Origin: Chloroflexota bacterium
Lineage (GTDB): Bacteria; Chloroflexota; Anaerolineae; Aggregatilineales; Phototrophicaceae
Length of the DNA: 64,000 bases
Assembly: GCA_009841405.1 (NCBI GenBank)
Contig: VXLV01000093.1
Coordinates: 1 to 64,000, forward strand
Direction of reading: 5' to 3'
Every line of letters starts with the position of its first letter. Position 1 is the stretch's first letter. Under the pieces are notes generated by a model. It was not told where the DNA came from. It was given only the letters and a program-made list of their open reading frames with translations, and searched no databases. A program made the translations under genes and the position numbers. Shown here in pieces: positions 28,001 to 35,675 of the stretch.

Positions 28001-28284
28001 ATCAGGCTGACGATGCGTTTGCTGTTGGTGACGGCGTGCTGGATCAGCTCGTTGCAGAGTTGGCTGGCGGCCGAGGCCGGCGACAGCACAACAGCAACGG
28101 CGTGGGAGCGCAAGATATCTGCTTTGAGCAGGCCGGTGTCGACGGCGCCGGCGCCGAACTCGTCTTCGTCGAAGCGGCAGGCGCTGCCGAGCGCGGTCAG
28201 CTGTGCGGCGATGCGCCGCACGACAGCGATATCATCGGGATGATAAACGAAAAAAATGTCGAAGAATTGTTCGGAATCGACCAC
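25000..28284 (-). CDS. TIR domain - transmembrane - WD40 repeat protein
   Basis: Protein of 1094 residues from GTG 28284 (track start 28350). An N-terminal TIR-like domain (about 8-140) shows [12 protein letters not shown], and [14 protein letters not shown] keeps the Glu used for NAD cleavage in TIR enzymes. One membrane helix follows (about 211-229, [18 protein letters not shown]), then an Ala-rich helical segment. About 700 residues of WD40-type beta-propeller repeats come next ([39 protein letters not shown]). Topology would put TIR in the cytoplasm and the propellers outside, which suggests sensing and signalling; this is inference. The -10 element TGCTATATT at 28324-28332 favours the downstream GTG start, although no clear Shine-Dalgarno is seen. 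Confidence 0.82.
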   Translation of the reverse strand: MVDSEQFFDIFFVYHPDDIAVVRRIAAQLTALGSACRFDEDEFGAGAVDTGLLKADILRSHAVAVVLSPASAASQLCNELIQHAVTNSKRIVSLILDEDIEVDVHPAVADHPYVFFREQDHLADRVEEARHYMAVDYEVRLHTELLVAADRWQRRGRRPSQLLPPERVFEARKWLTNDTLRTVKPSPLLVEYIHGSRRQRAPSRTAIPFARLSLALLVVILLVGVFIALRAALDANAAAQAAAAQTSAARAQLALTAAAATAASDSAVGLVDLLAATSESIADSVMQTAQAEAAAATQAAYAAGTAQAIATSARATEVYQLARDADAMRLARAAETALAAGDSELALALAWTAKDALEDPKPAYRVLRRAVASGGSLTLDDVALLAFQPVGGGFAIVPQSADTLQIFDGGSWTLRREVPAGAAPITALAYSPDGRLLATGAASGELVIRAVQSGAAIHRLQRHQAAVTALAFSPSGDKLFSAGADPLLVAWDSERGEELAFLATQANETLTISELLATADGGQLIARTEAGGRAQIRQFTAEALEPVARARVYRGYDADVGIGYSGGRSLPAYPNDPHTGDLTLWDLASGDAITTVTAGFNWSLLSGGDLTAATDELLFIAFHEDLALLGVRASDGGQRAALIKTSDGSLVGSFEDELAASLATADFLDASTLLSATRDHRIVVWSSADGRLLREIGAAPQALIEVDLSADGGAVVGRSTDGSVFLWRLNQRRAAPKATFPSALPGTALSPSGNTLLLAHENGATLRPWSDGDAGEIVSQYEARLVSSAGAFFALAIDDRITVNDIETGDELRAWPADWDAALWMRLSSEGELLLAHADGALWLLRTESDSPARLSGGGEGPPLGVAFAAGGAHFATLHAQRVLLWDSASAEALGAYPLGAAAAADLDLAFSADGETLYFFLRIESGLAGLTAVKIADNAVRRHTYLNVEYGELSPDGQFLLLALRTGALQIVGTASGQVLHTLPLGAAGIQSLRLLPQHGLLLASSGADLTVWDTAAAALDQQFVQAQPVAGYSHSADAQRFLTIDDNGSARLWQVESPADLLRRIEAQHPPRDLTCAEREQYLVLPLCEQSP

Positions 28285-28323
28285 GCCAATGCCAGGTTGT
28301 TGCTGTGATACGCTGCTACAGTG

Positions 28324-28332
28324 AATATAGCA
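28324..28332 (-). promoter_or_regulatory. Extended -10 promoter of the TIR-WD40 gene
   Basis: TGCTATATT on the minus strand matches the extended -10 with one mismatch. Transcription would begin near 28317, leaving a ~33-nt leader before GTG 28284. Confidence 0.45.
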
Positions 28333-28374
28333 TAGAAGCCAGCGTGGCATGTCCGCATCGGCGGGTCATCGTCA

Positions 28375-28410
28375 GCAAGAAAAAACCGCCGACAAGAGCC
28401 GGCGGTTTTG
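28375..28410 (-). terminator. Terminator of the 5'-nucleotidase gene
   Basis: ACCGCCG pairs with CGGCGGT around an 8-nt loop; on the minus strand a run of T follows. It separates the nucleotidase from the downstream TIR gene. Confidence 0.8.
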
Positions 28411-28437
28411 GTCTGCGGCGCTGGAGCGCCCTCGGGA

Positions 28438-30027
28438 TTATTCGGCGGCTTGATGGGTGATGCGCCCTTCAAGCGCGGCGCTGAGCGGGCTGCTGGCGGC
28501 GATATAGTCGGCCACGACCTGATCCAGCGGGCTGCCTTGATCATAGGGATTCATGGCATTTGTCACCAGGATCGCATAGCCATCGCCGCCGCTGCGCATG
28601 TAGTCGTTGGTGGCGACGCGGTAGACTGCTTCTGGATCCAGCGCGGTGAATTCGCCGTCGCTCATCACTTCGGCGCTAACGATGCGGCTGCCGGCTTCTT
28701 GCGTGGCGTCAAAGGTATAGCGCATGCCCGCCACCTGCGGGAAGCGACCCGCCGCGCCATCGACCAGCGGGTTGCCGTCGGCGTCGACAGCCACTTGGCT
28801 GACGCCGTTTTCCAGCGCGGCCAAGACATCGGCGCCAGTCAAATCCAGCGTGCTGATCAGGTTGCCAAAGGGCAGCACATTCAGCACCTCGCCCAAGGTG
28901 ACTTCGCCTACGTCGATGTCAGCGCGTATGCCGCCGCCATTTTGGATCACAATATCGGCGCCGGTGTTTTCCAACATGGCATCGGTGATGACATTGCCGA
29001 GCAGGCATTCTTCAATACGGCAGAGACGCGGGCTGGTGCCGGTCAACTCCACGCTGGTTTCGCCCACGCGCTGCGAGGTCAACTCGGCGATCGGCGCTGC
29101 CAAGTCCGCGATCAATTCGCTGAGGTCGGGGTCGGGCGTGATGTAACGACTCAGCAAGATGGCGTCGCCGTCCCAGTCGGTCAGCAAGCCATCGGCGTCA
29201 AACTCCAGATCCAGCCGGCCCAGATAGATAGTCTTCGTATCCGCCTGGACGACCAGCACAGGCTCGCCGTTGGCGCTTTCGAGCACCGTCGGGTAATCGC
29301 CTAGCGCGCCGGCATAGGTATTGCTGAGGAAGGTGTTGGTATGGCCGCCGACGACGACATCGACGCCGCTGACAGCCTGTGCGACCTCAAGATCCGGCCC
29401 ATAGCCGAGATGTGAAAGCGCGATGATCTTGTTGACGCCCTGGGCGCTCAAGCCGTCGACCTGCGCCTGCGTGATTTCAGCCAGATTCTCGTGGAAGACG
29501 AGATCTTTGCTGGGCAGGTTCAGGATCACGGTGTCTGGCGTAGTCAGCCCGATGATGCCGATTAACTCGCCGCCCACATCCAAGACGACCGACGGCGCGA
29601 CCAGACCCGCCAGATAGGGGTCTGCGCTGAAGTCGATGTTGGCGCTCACAGTGGGCATTTCCAGCGCCTGGACGAATGCCGCCAGATTTTCGCTGCCTTC
29701 ATTAAACTCATGGTTGCCCAGCACGAAAGCATCGTAGCCGATGGCGTTCATGATTTGTACGCTGTCTTGCCCGCGATGCTGGACATGGAAGAGCGTCCCA
29801 GTGTAGCGGTCGCCGGCATCCAGCAGCAAACTGTTGCCGCCTTCAGCGCGGATTTGGTTGACGACAGTCGCCTGGCGGGCGGCGCCGCCATCGCCGTTGC
29901 GCTGCGGCTCGTGATGGCCGTGCACATCGTTGGTGTGCATGATGGTTAATTCATAGCTGTCTTGCGCGCCGACCAGGCTGACGAGCAACATGGCCAAGGC
30001 CATAACAAATAGAAGCTTGCGGTACAT
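28438..30027 (-). CDS. Secreted 5'-nucleotidase / cyclic phosphodiesterase (UshA-NutA type)
   Basis: Exported metallophosphoesterase of 529 residues with a signal peptide (LLFVMALAMLLVSLVGAQ). Metal-binding motifs of the N-terminal domain are TIMHTNDVHGHH, LLDAGDRYTG, VLGNHEFNEG, ALSHLG and VVGGHTN. The C-terminal substrate-binding domain (5_nucleotid_C) shows IQNGGGIRADI and NDYMRSGGDGY. It would release phosphate and nucleosides from nucleotides outside the cell. GGGAGA lies 5 nt before the ATG. It is monocistronic, with its own terminator. Confidence 0.92.
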   Translation of the reverse strand: MYRKLLFVMALAMLLVSLVGAQDSYELTIMHTNDVHGHHEPQRNGDGGAARQATVVNQIRAEGGNSLLLDAGDRYTGTLFHVQHRGQDSVQIMNAIGYDAFVLGNHEFNEGSENLAAFVQALEMPTVSANIDFSADPYLAGLVAPSVVLDVGGELIGIIGLTTPDTVILNLPSKDLVFHENLAEITQAQVDGLSAQGVNKIIALSHLGYGPDLEVAQAVSGVDVVVGGHTNTFLSNTYAGALGDYPTVLESANGEPVLVVQADTKTIYLGRLDLEFDADGLLTDWDGDAILLSRYITPDPDLSELIADLAAPIAELTSQRVGETSVELTGTSPRLCRIEECLLGNVITDAMLENTGADIVIQNGGGIRADIDVGEVTLGEVLNVLPFGNLISTLDLTGADVLAALENGVSQVAVDADGNPLVDGAAGRFPQVAGMRYTFDATQEAGSRIVSAEVMSDGEFTALDPEAVYRVATNDYMRSGGDGYAILVTNAMNPYDQGSPLDQVVADYIAASSPLSAALEGRITHQAAE

Positions 30028-30226
30028 GTGGTTCTCCCCTATTGATGGACTTCCGAATCAGTGGACATGCGGCGGGCTGAGTTCGACTCTGAAGTGCAGC
30101 CCGCGCATCTGATGCCGCTGATTATAGCGTAAATCACGCGATGATTCATTACTGACCTGGCGCGCGCAGGCCAGCTAAAGGCGTCAAAGTTCCTGGCGTA
30201 CGGGACAGGATATACAAATATAAAAT

Positions 30227-30310
30227 TAACCACAGAGATCACGGAGATCACAGAGGAAAAGCCATTTATATTCTGAACTTTGTGCCCTTTGCGCCTTTGA
30301 GTCTTTGTGA
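30227..30310. repeat. ACAGAG/CTTTGTG repeat pair, family B-like
   Basis: The left part reads TTAACCACAGAGATCACGG and continues with another CACAGAGG unit. After ~22 nt a CTTTGTGCCCTTTGCG-type segment follows and runs up to the stop codon of the acetyltransferase. The remainder of 30028-30226 holds no feature I recognise. Confidence 0.55.
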
Positions 30311-30889
30311 TCAATTCGGCGCCACGCGTTTGCCCACGCGTGGATGCTGGATCAGCCCGACGACCTGGCGCCAGCGCGGTTCGGCGGTCGGGCTGTGCAG
30401 CAGGGTCATGCCCAGCTTTTCCATCACGCGCTGCGAGGCGATGTTGTCGCGCTCGGTGGTCGCGACCACCTGCCGCGCCTTCAGTTCGGTAAACAGGTAA
30501 TCGAGCAGGGCAGCGGCGGCTTCGCCCGCGTAGCCGCGCCGGCGGCAGGCGGGCATGATACCCCAGAACAAGCCGATCTCGGGGCTGAGCAGGGCATCGG
30601 ACGGCTCGCCGCGCAGCGCGCCCCAGGGCACGACTGTCGGCACGATGCCCACCGCGCCGACGAAGCAGCCGTCGCCGCGCCGCTCGACGGCGTAGTCGGC
30701 GTAAGGCGGCTGCCCCAAGCCGGCGAGTTCGCGGTAACTGTCGATGGTCCAGGTTAGCCAGCGCTGCGCGTTCGCCTCCCCGTCGTCGACGCCGAAGACC
30801 TCGCGGCGAAAGCGAAGGCAGTTGTCCAGGTCGTCGAGGGAGAATTGCCGAATGCGCAGGCGCGCTGTTTCGAGCGCTTCGAGCTTCAT
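30311..30889 (-). CDS. GNAT-family N-acetyltransferase (RimJ/RimL-like)
   Basis: Acetyl-CoA-dependent acetyltransferase of 192 residues. TARLRIRQFSLDDL is the usual start of this subgroup. Acetyl-CoA-loop motif A is visible in GLFWGIMPACRRRGYAGEAAAALLDYLF, followed by QVVATTERDNIASQRVMEKLGM. The 31087 track start is rejected: ATG 30889 begins 5 nt after the SDR stop codon, so the two genes are coupled. The substrate is unknown. Confidence 0.85.
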   Translation of the reverse strand: MKLEALETARLRIRQFSLDDLDNCLRFRREVFGVDDGEANAQRWLTWTIDSYRELAGLGQPPYADYAVERRGDGCFVGAVGIVPTVVPWGALRGEPSDALLSPEIGLFWGIMPACRRRGYAGEAAAALLDYLFTELKARQVVATTERDNIASQRVMEKLGMTLLHSPTAEPRWRQVVGLIQHPRVGKRVAPN

Positions 30890-30893
30890 GGCG

Positions 30894-31652
30894 TCAACTG
30901 CGCAGATACGAGGCGCCGTTGACATCGACGATGGTTCCGGTGGTGAATTCCGCGCCTTCGGATGCCAGGAAGAGCGCGACATGCGCGACTTCTTCGGGCT
31001 TGGCGACGCGGTTAAGCGGCGACTGCCGGCGGATTTCGTCGCCGTCCGGCTGCGCCAGGCGCTCGGCGGCCATATCGGTCTCGACAAAGCCGGGGGCCAC
31101 TGTCCCGATGAAAATATTGTGCGGGGCCAGCAGCTTCGCCAGCGACTGTCCCAGGCTGTTTAAGCCGGCTTTGCTGGCGCCGTAAGCCGGGGCGATCGGC
31201 TCGCCGCGGAAGGCGCCGCGCGACGAGATGTTGACGATGCGGCCGCCGCCTTGTTTGATCATGGCGTGCGCCGCGCAATAGATGGCGTTGGCCGCGCCGT
31301 ACAAGTTGACGCGGGCGATGCGCGGGAAATACGCGACCCATTCGGCGTAGCTGGTTTCCGTCAGCGGCCGCTCTTCGTAGATGCCGGCGTTGTTGACCAG
31401 AATGTCCAGCCGTCCGTAGCGCTCGACGACAGTGTCCACCATGTTCTTGACCGCTGCCGGGTCGCCGATGTCGGCCTGCGCGAGCGAATGCCCGTCCCCT
31501 TCAAGCAGCGCGTCCGTAGCTTGGGCGGCGGCCAGATTGCTGTGGTAATGGATGGCGACTTTGGCGCCGCGCGCCGCGAACGCCCGCGCAATTTCACGGC
31601 CGATCCCGCGTGAGGCGCCGGTGACCAGGACGACCTTGTCATCAAAGCGCAT
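30894..31652 (-). CDS. Short-chain dehydrogenase/reductase (FabG-like)
   Basis: Classical SDR of 252 residues: cofactor motif TGASRGIG, NNAGI, catalytic Ser in NISSRG, YGASK (YxxxK) near residue 155, and the C-terminal GTIVDVNGASYLRS. Substrate cannot be named; FabG-like fatty-acid or sugar-type reductases share this pattern. AAGGA lies 8 nt before the ATG. First gene of a pair with the acetyltransferase. Confidence 0.88.
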   Translation of the reverse strand: MRFDDKVVLVTGASRGIGREIARAFAARGAKVAIHYHSNLAAAQATDALLEGDGHSLAQADIGDPAAVKNMVDTVVERYGRLDILVNNAGIYEERPLTETSYAEWVAYFPRIARVNLYGAANAIYCAAHAMIKQGGGRIVNISSRGAFRGEPIAPAYGASKAGLNSLGQSLAKLLAPHNIFIGTVAPGFVETDMAAERLAQPDGDEIRRQSPLNRVAKPEEVAHVALFLASEGAEFTTGTIVDVNGASYLRS

Positions 31653-31729
31653 GAGATTTTCCTTTTGACTCGCGGATTCGCAGCCGGATTATAGGCCGGC
31701 TGCGCCTGGCGCAACAGGGCGGCGCCAAC

Positions 31730-31763
31730 AAAAAACGCCCTTCCCAGTCGGTCGGGACGGGCG
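31730..31763 (-). terminator. Terminator of the beta-helix protein gene
   Basis: On the minus strand GCCCGTCCC pairs with GGGAAGGGC (one mismatch) around a short loop, followed by GTTTTTTG. It lies between the beta-helix gene and the SDR gene. Confidence 0.7.
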
Positions 31764-31784
31764 CTGTCGCAGCCGAGAGGATCC

Positions 31785-31853
31785 GCCCCCCCGGCCCCGT
31801 CCTGCCATCTCTATGGCAGGCATCCGGCAAGCCAGGGAGGGGGAGCGAATTGA
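31785..31853. repeat. CCCCGGCCCC / GGGAGGGG repeat, family C
   Basis: C-rich left end, central hairpin CCTGCCAT-CTCT-ATGGCAGG and G-rich right end. The same architecture, with a compensated central stem, occurs at 63747-63808. Confidence 0.6.
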
Positions 31854-31921
31854 AAGAACTTCTCAAGATGTGGCGTAACCTGAGTAGAGGCTGTGATGGA
31901 AGCGGATATAAGTTTTGAAGT

Positions 31922-31962
31922 CACCCTTCCCCATTCAAATGGGGAAGGGCCGGGGATGGGGT
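31922..31962. repeat. Family C repeat (short form)
   Basis: CCCTTCCCCATT pairs with AATGGGGAAGGG, followed by CCGGGGATGGGG. Related copies lie at 46113 and 51195. Confidence 0.6.
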
Positions 31963-31996
31963 AGAATAACTGCGCTGTCGCAGCCGAGCGTCAGCG

Positions 31997-33952
31997 CTAG
32001 CCGCAATCGCCTGAGGTCGTGAGATAGTCCTGGCTCAGCCAGCCGTCGATCCCGTAATAGTTGACGCGGATCCAGTAGGTTGCGCGCTGGTCGGCCGTCA
32101 ACTGAACGTCGTTGAGTACTTTGGCGAGGATGCTGCTCTCGGTGCTTGGTTTCTCGCGCAAGTTGAGGATATCGGTGGTTGTGATCTGACAGTCGGCCAG
32201 CGGCCAAATCGGTTCGGGAATCGCGCCGGACACGAAGAATGCCCGCGGCATCAACACGACGCTGCCAACACGATCAACGGAGGCGCAGCGCTGGTCGGCC
32301 TCGGTCCAAGTTCGCAGCGGCACGATATTGCGGGGCGAATTGGCGGCGTCCAGCAAGACGATGCCGCCGTCGTCATGCTCGAAGCAGACGGTCAGCGGAT
32401 CGGCGATCCAGCCGAAGATATCGACGGCTTGCATCGCGCCGTGATTGACGAGCGTGCGATCGCCCAAGCCAACGTAGTCCAGGTGCGTGCAATTGACATT
32501 GCTGCCATTGTCATGGCCGATAACCACTATATGCGCCGGCAACAAGACGCAATTTGACTCTTCCTGGGAGGGCGACGGGTCTGCCGCTTCATTTTCTTCA
32601 GCGACGCCTTCGCCGCCACCGCCGCCTTCGTCGGTTGACGTCAGCAAAGCCATCGCGCTTTGAATCTGGAAGTTGAAGACGCCTTGCTCATATTCAGCGG
32701 CGCCGATATCGCAGGACTCCGGCAGGCGGGCGAGGCCGCGCTGGTCCACGGCCAGGCAATATTCGGCGTTTGCGGCGTCGATAGCCGGGCTGCCTTCCTG
32801 CAGCGTGTAGTAGGCCGGCAACCCGCTGAGCAGCAGCAGGCCGGGGTCGGCCGTCGCGCCATCGTGGTTGCAGGAACCGTCTTTGATGATATTGGCCAGG
32901 TTGGCGTTCAACGCGCCTTCACAGTCTCCGCCGCTGTTGTCGCTGAGGATGCTGTTGTATAGCTGGAGTTGGGCCGCGTCCAAAATGCCGCCGCCAGAGT
33001 TGGCGGAGTTGCCGGTAATCGTCGCGTGTTTTACGATGCTGGTGCCGGCGTTGTAGATGCCGCCGCCGTCCCCGGATGCGCTATTGGCGCTGATGGTCGA
33101 GTTGTGGATGGTTGCGCTGCCGGCTGCGATGTAGAGGCCGCCGCCGCTTTCCGGCGTGCTGTTGTTGTCGACGCCGCTGCGTTCAATGACGAGACTGTTG
33201 GCAGCGCCGTTGAAGTAGATACCGGCGCCACTCGTGCCGTCAACTTCGGGCAGGACGAGCTCTTCATCGCTTTCGGCCTGCGCCTCCGCTTCAATAACGG
33301 CGTCTTCGGTTTGGGCTTCAAGATCTAAGAGCCCGGTCGCGTCGTCCGCCGCCTGGGCTGTGCCCTCAGCCTGCTCGGCGTCGTCATCCGCTTCTTCGAC
33401 CGGCTCAAAGTCTTCGGCATTGGCATTGGTCATATTACCGGTGACCGCGCTGTCGGCCAGCGTGACATCGCTGTCCAGCGCGTAGATGCCGCCGCCGAAG
33501 CCGCGCGCTCCGCTGTTGCTGACGACGCTGTTGTTGAGCGTCAGCGCCGCGTTGGACACCGCGATGGCGCCGCCATTGGCAACGCTGAAACCGCCGCTCA
33601 GCGTAAGATCATTGAGCGTCAGCGAGCCGGCTGTGACATTGAAGATTTGGTTGCCGCCGCCGCTGAGGCTGTAGCCATTGCCGTTGATGACTATCGCGGA
33701 GCTAACAGGCAAGGTCGCGCCAAGCAGGATATTGCCTTCGTCTGTTCCTGCGAAATCAATGCTGATCGTATCCTGGCTGTCGGGCAAGGTATCGCCGGCC
33801 TTGCAATCGGTTTGCGGCTCGACAGGCGCCTCGCCATTGGCCGAACGGAAGGCATTGGCAAGGCTGCAATCGGCGTCGACCGTGATATCCGCGGCAAGGG
33901 CTTGAGCGGTGGGCAGCAGACAGATTGTCAACACAATGCAAAGGTATTTCAT
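31997..33952 (-). CDS. Secreted beta-helix protein with C-terminal SH3-like domain
   Basis: Exported protein of 651 residues with a signal peptide (MKYLCIVLTICLLPTAQALA). Right-handed beta-helix-type repeats follow (about 60-400), e.g. GGFSVANGGAIAVSNAAL, SGDGGGIYNAGTS and NSGGGILDAAQ. A choice-of-anchor-type segment ends in CLAVDQRGLARL...CDIGAAEYE. The last ~150 residues repeat the module of the protein at 18-845 (VIGH, VCFEHD, LLDAANSPR, DRVGSVVL) and end in an SH3-like domain (LNLREKPSTESSI). A ~65-residue acidic Ala/Glu/Asp-rich stretch interrupts the helix near residue 190. Start set at ATG 33952 because of the signal peptide; upstream GTG codons are possible. Probably a surface protein; ligand unknown. 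Confidence 0.8.
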   Translation of the reverse strand: MKYLCIVLTICLLPTAQALAADITVDADCSLANAFRSANGEAPVEPQTDCKAGDTLPDSQDTISIDFAGTDEGNILLGATLPVSSAIVINGNGYSLSGGGNQIFNVTAGSLTLNDLTLSGGFSVANGGAIAVSNAALTLNNSVVSNSGARGFGGGIYALDSDVTLADSAVTGNMTNANAEDFEPVEEADDDAEQAEGTAQAADDATGLLDLEAQTEDAVIEAEAQAESDEELVLPEVDGTSGAGIYFNGAANSLVIERSGVDNNSTPESGGGLYIAAGSATIHNSTISANSASGDGGGIYNAGTSIVKHATITGNSANSGGGILDAAQLQLYNSILSDNSGGDCEGALNANLANIIKDGSCNHDGATADPGLLLLSGLPAYYTLQEGSPAIDAANAEYCLAVDQRGLARLPESCDIGAAEYEQGVFNFQIQSAMALLTSTDEGGGGGEGVAEENEAADPSPSQEESNCVLLPAHIVVIGHDNGSNVNCTHLDYVGLGDRTLVNHGAMQAVDIFGWIADPLTVCFEHDDGGIVLLDAANSPRNIVPLRTWTEADQRCASVDRVGSVVLMPRAFFVSGAIPEPIWPLADCQITTTDILNLREKPSTESSILAKVLNDVQLTADQRATYWIRVNYYGIDGWLSQDYLTTSGDCG

Positions 33953-34221
33953 GAGATTGAGCCTTGAGTTGTTCACGGCGGGTTCCACTCCTCAACTTTG
34001 GCCAACGGGCGAACGCGACTGGCTTGCGCCGCCGCAGGGCGATAGGCCGATGAATATGCGCCAAGAGCAGCGAGCGCAAAGCTCGCAAGCGACTTAATCC
34101 GCGCCTGCGTTGGCTGCTGACAGATCTCATTTAAGTACGATTCTTTGTATCGCACAAACGCTTGCGCCACTTATTTGCGGGGTGGGCGGGTCAAGCGCGG
34201 CGGGGGGCGTGTTAAATCGCG

Positions 34222-34800
34222 TTAGCTGGTTTCCGCCATCTTCTTGATCAGCGCGAGCGTCATCCTGGCGTCGTCGAGCGCGTCATGGGCTTTCATCAGG
34301 GCCAGGCCCTCTTGGCGCATGGCATTGCCGAGCTTGTGCGGGGTGTAATTGCGACCCTGCTTGCCGCGAGCGCCCTTGTAGCGGGCGTACTGTTTCATGG
34401 CGCAGTGGCGCTTGCCCAGGCGCAAGTCCGGCAGGCGATAGCGCGCGGCGGTTTGCTGCAGCATGCGCCAGTCGAAGTCCATGTTGTATGCCACTACCAC
34501 CTGGCCGGCCAGCAGCGCCGACAAGCGAATGTAGACTTGTTTGAAGCTGGGGGCGGCGGCCACATCGCGGTCGAAAAATCCATGCACGGCCGACGCGCCG
34601 GCGGGGATGGGAATGGTCGGCTTGATGAGCTGATTCAAGACCGTTGCGCCATCATGGTCGATAATACCGATTTGCACGATTTCGTCGGTCGCGCTCAAGC
34701 CGGTGGTTTCAGTATCGAGCACGAAATATGGACGGCGGAGCAGATTCTGCGCCCATTGAATCGCTTGCCGGCGGTGCGCCGGGTGGTAGTGCCTGGTCAA
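34222..34800 (-). CDS. DnaQ-like 3'-5' exonuclease (DEDDh)
   Basis: Exonuclease-fold protein of 192 residues. Exo I is FVLDTETTGL with the two acidic residues. Exo II is VVAYNMDFDWRML and Exo III is AHDALDDARMTLAL, with the His and Asp of the DEDDh type. Such stand-alone proteins may proofread for a polymerase or trim RNA or DNA; the target is not clear. The track start is a TTG with weak support. A + strand RNA gene begins 130 nt beyond its start. Confidence 0.85.
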   Translation of the reverse strand: MTRHYHPAHRRQAIQWAQNLLRRPYFVLDTETTGLSATDEIVQIGIIDHDGATVLNQLIKPTIPIPAGASAVHGFFDRDVAAAPSFKQVYIRLSALLAGQVVVAYNMDFDWRMLQQTAARYRLPDLRLGKRHCAMKQYARYKGARGKQGRNYTPHKLGNAMRQEGLALMKAHDALDDARMTLALIKKMAETS

Positions 34801-34892
34801 TGCGCGGACGTCCCATTGTAATCGATTTCCAATTATAGCACAGGCGGCCCGGGCGGCGGCGCGGCGCGCGGGGATTGGCGCTTCAGGGAAAC

Positions 34893-34921
34893 TTGCATAA
34901 TCAGCCTGGCCGTGTTATGCT
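34893..34921 (+). promoter_or_regulatory. Promoter of the structured RNA unit
   Basis: TTGCAT and TATGCT are separated by exactly 17 nt, and TGT precedes the -10 as an extended element. Transcription would start near 34928. No protein gene on this strand starts between here and 38303. Confidence 0.6.
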
Positions 34922-34959
34922 GTGCCCATCGTCGGACGAGTAAAGGAGGTGATTTGATC

Positions 34960-34989
34960 ATGTTAGGTTCTAAGGGGGCTACCCTCTAA
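34960..34989 (+). CDS. Nine-codon ORF inside the structured RNA
   Basis: ATG to TAA encodes MLGSKGATL. The Shine-Dalgarno AAAGGAGGTGAT ends 6 nt upstream, an unusually strong site for such a short frame. The stop codon (34987-34989) lies within the 5' strand of the long-range helix. A terminating ribosome would cover that strand and change the fold. Whether the peptide matters or only ribosome occupancy is unknown. Confidence 0.5.
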   Translation: MLGSKGATL

Positions 34990-35076
34990 CCGATTCACAC
35001 CTCTAGTTCACTCCACTGACGTGGATCTCGTTAGAGGGTGAACCCGAAAACCGCAAGACTGTGATTTTGACAGTCG

Positions 35077-35116
35077 AGGGGCCGCAGACTAATCCTCTGC
35101 GGCCTCTTTTCTTTTT
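35077..35116 (+). terminator. Terminator of the structured RNA
   Basis: AGGGGCCGCAGA pairs with TCTGCGGCCTCT (12 bp including one G-T) around a 7-nt loop, followed by TTTCTTTTTG. The stop codon of the convergent minus-strand acetyltransferase lies in the loop. Confidence 0.9.
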
Positions 35117-35664
35117 GTTGTCGCAAGCGCCTCGTAATCCTCACGCAGAATGGCGCGCCAAAGGACATCCTTGTATTGCTCGTGATGTCGCATGTATTGA
35201 CGCCGCCGGCCTTCCAGGCGCATGCCTGCCTTTTCCATCACCCGGCCCGAGGCCGGATTGTAGACGAAGTGGCCAGCTTCAATCCGGTTGAGCTTGAGGG
35301 TTTCGAATCCGAATTTCACCAGCAGGCGCAAGGCCGCTGTCGCCAGACCGCGCCCCCAATACGGTAGCCCGATCCAGTAGCCGACATCGGCCCGGCCGTG
35401 GTTCGGGTCGAGATGAATGCCCATGCAGCCGGCGAAGCGCCCCGAAGACTTCTCGATGATGGCGAAGACATAGGCTTCGTCGGCGCGCCAGCGCTCCCGC
35501 CCCATCTGAATGAACTCGCCGGCCGCGTCCGGGGGGTAGGGATGCGGTACGAAGGTATTGGCCGCGATCTCCGGCGCGGCCGCCAGCTCCTGAATGGCGC
35601 TGGCGTCGCCGTCTTCCAGCGGGCGCATGAAAAGCAGTTCGTTCTCCAGCGTGACCTTGTCCAT
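35089..35664 (-). CDS. GNAT-family N-acetyltransferase (RimJ/RimL-like)
   Basis: Acetyltransferase of 191 residues: NELLFMRPLEDGDASAI at the N-terminus, VGYWIGLPYWGRGLATAALRLL for acetyl-CoA binding, and VYNPASGRVMEKAGMRLEG. ATG 35664 lies 11 nt after the stop of the HtrA gene with AGGG in between, so it is the second gene of that operon. The track start lies inside the upstream gene. The 3' end runs into the terminator of the + strand RNA. Substrate unknown. Confidence 0.87.
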   Translation of the reverse strand: MDKVTLENELLFMRPLEDGDASAIQELAAAPEIAANTFVPHPYPPDAAGEFIQMGRERWRADEAYVFAIIEKSSGRFAGCMGIHLDPNHGRADVGYWIGLPYWGRGLATAALRLLVKFGFETLKLNRIEAGHFVYNPASGRVMEKAGMRLEGRRRQYMRHHEQYKDVLWRAILREDYEALATTKRKEAAED

Positions 35665-35675
35665 TTTGTTCGCCC

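Larger units (their letters stand above)
34928..35116 (+). ncRNA. Stand-alone structured RNA with hyper-strong Shine-Dalgarno and 9-codon ORF
   Basis: A complete transcription unit of about 190 nt with no downstream gene on its strand. It starts at a predicted promoter and ends at a strong terminator. It carries AAAGGAGGTGAT, a 12-nt perfect complement of the usual 16S rRNA 3' end, then an ORF of nine codons. A long-range helix pairs 34981-34990 (ACCCTCTAAC) with 35030-35039, extended by GGTTC (34966-34970) with GAACC (35040-35044), leaving a 10-nt bulge. Further hairpins are TCCAC/GTGGA (35012-35025) and GACTGT/ACAGTC (35057-35075). A competing local hairpin (GGTT...AGGG/CCCT...AACC, 34966-34991) uses the same 5' strand. 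I do not recognise it as tmRNA, SRP RNA, RNase P or a known riboswitch. Confidence 0.75.

Noticed and set aside
26896-28308. 470-aa + strand ORF
   Set aside because: Antisense of the TIR-WD40 gene with Gly/Ala/Arg-rich shadow composition and no motifs.
34928-35116. Structured RNA as a riboswitch or leader of a downstream gene
   Set aside because: After its terminator the + strand has no gene start until 38303; the adjacent acetyltransferase is on the other strand.
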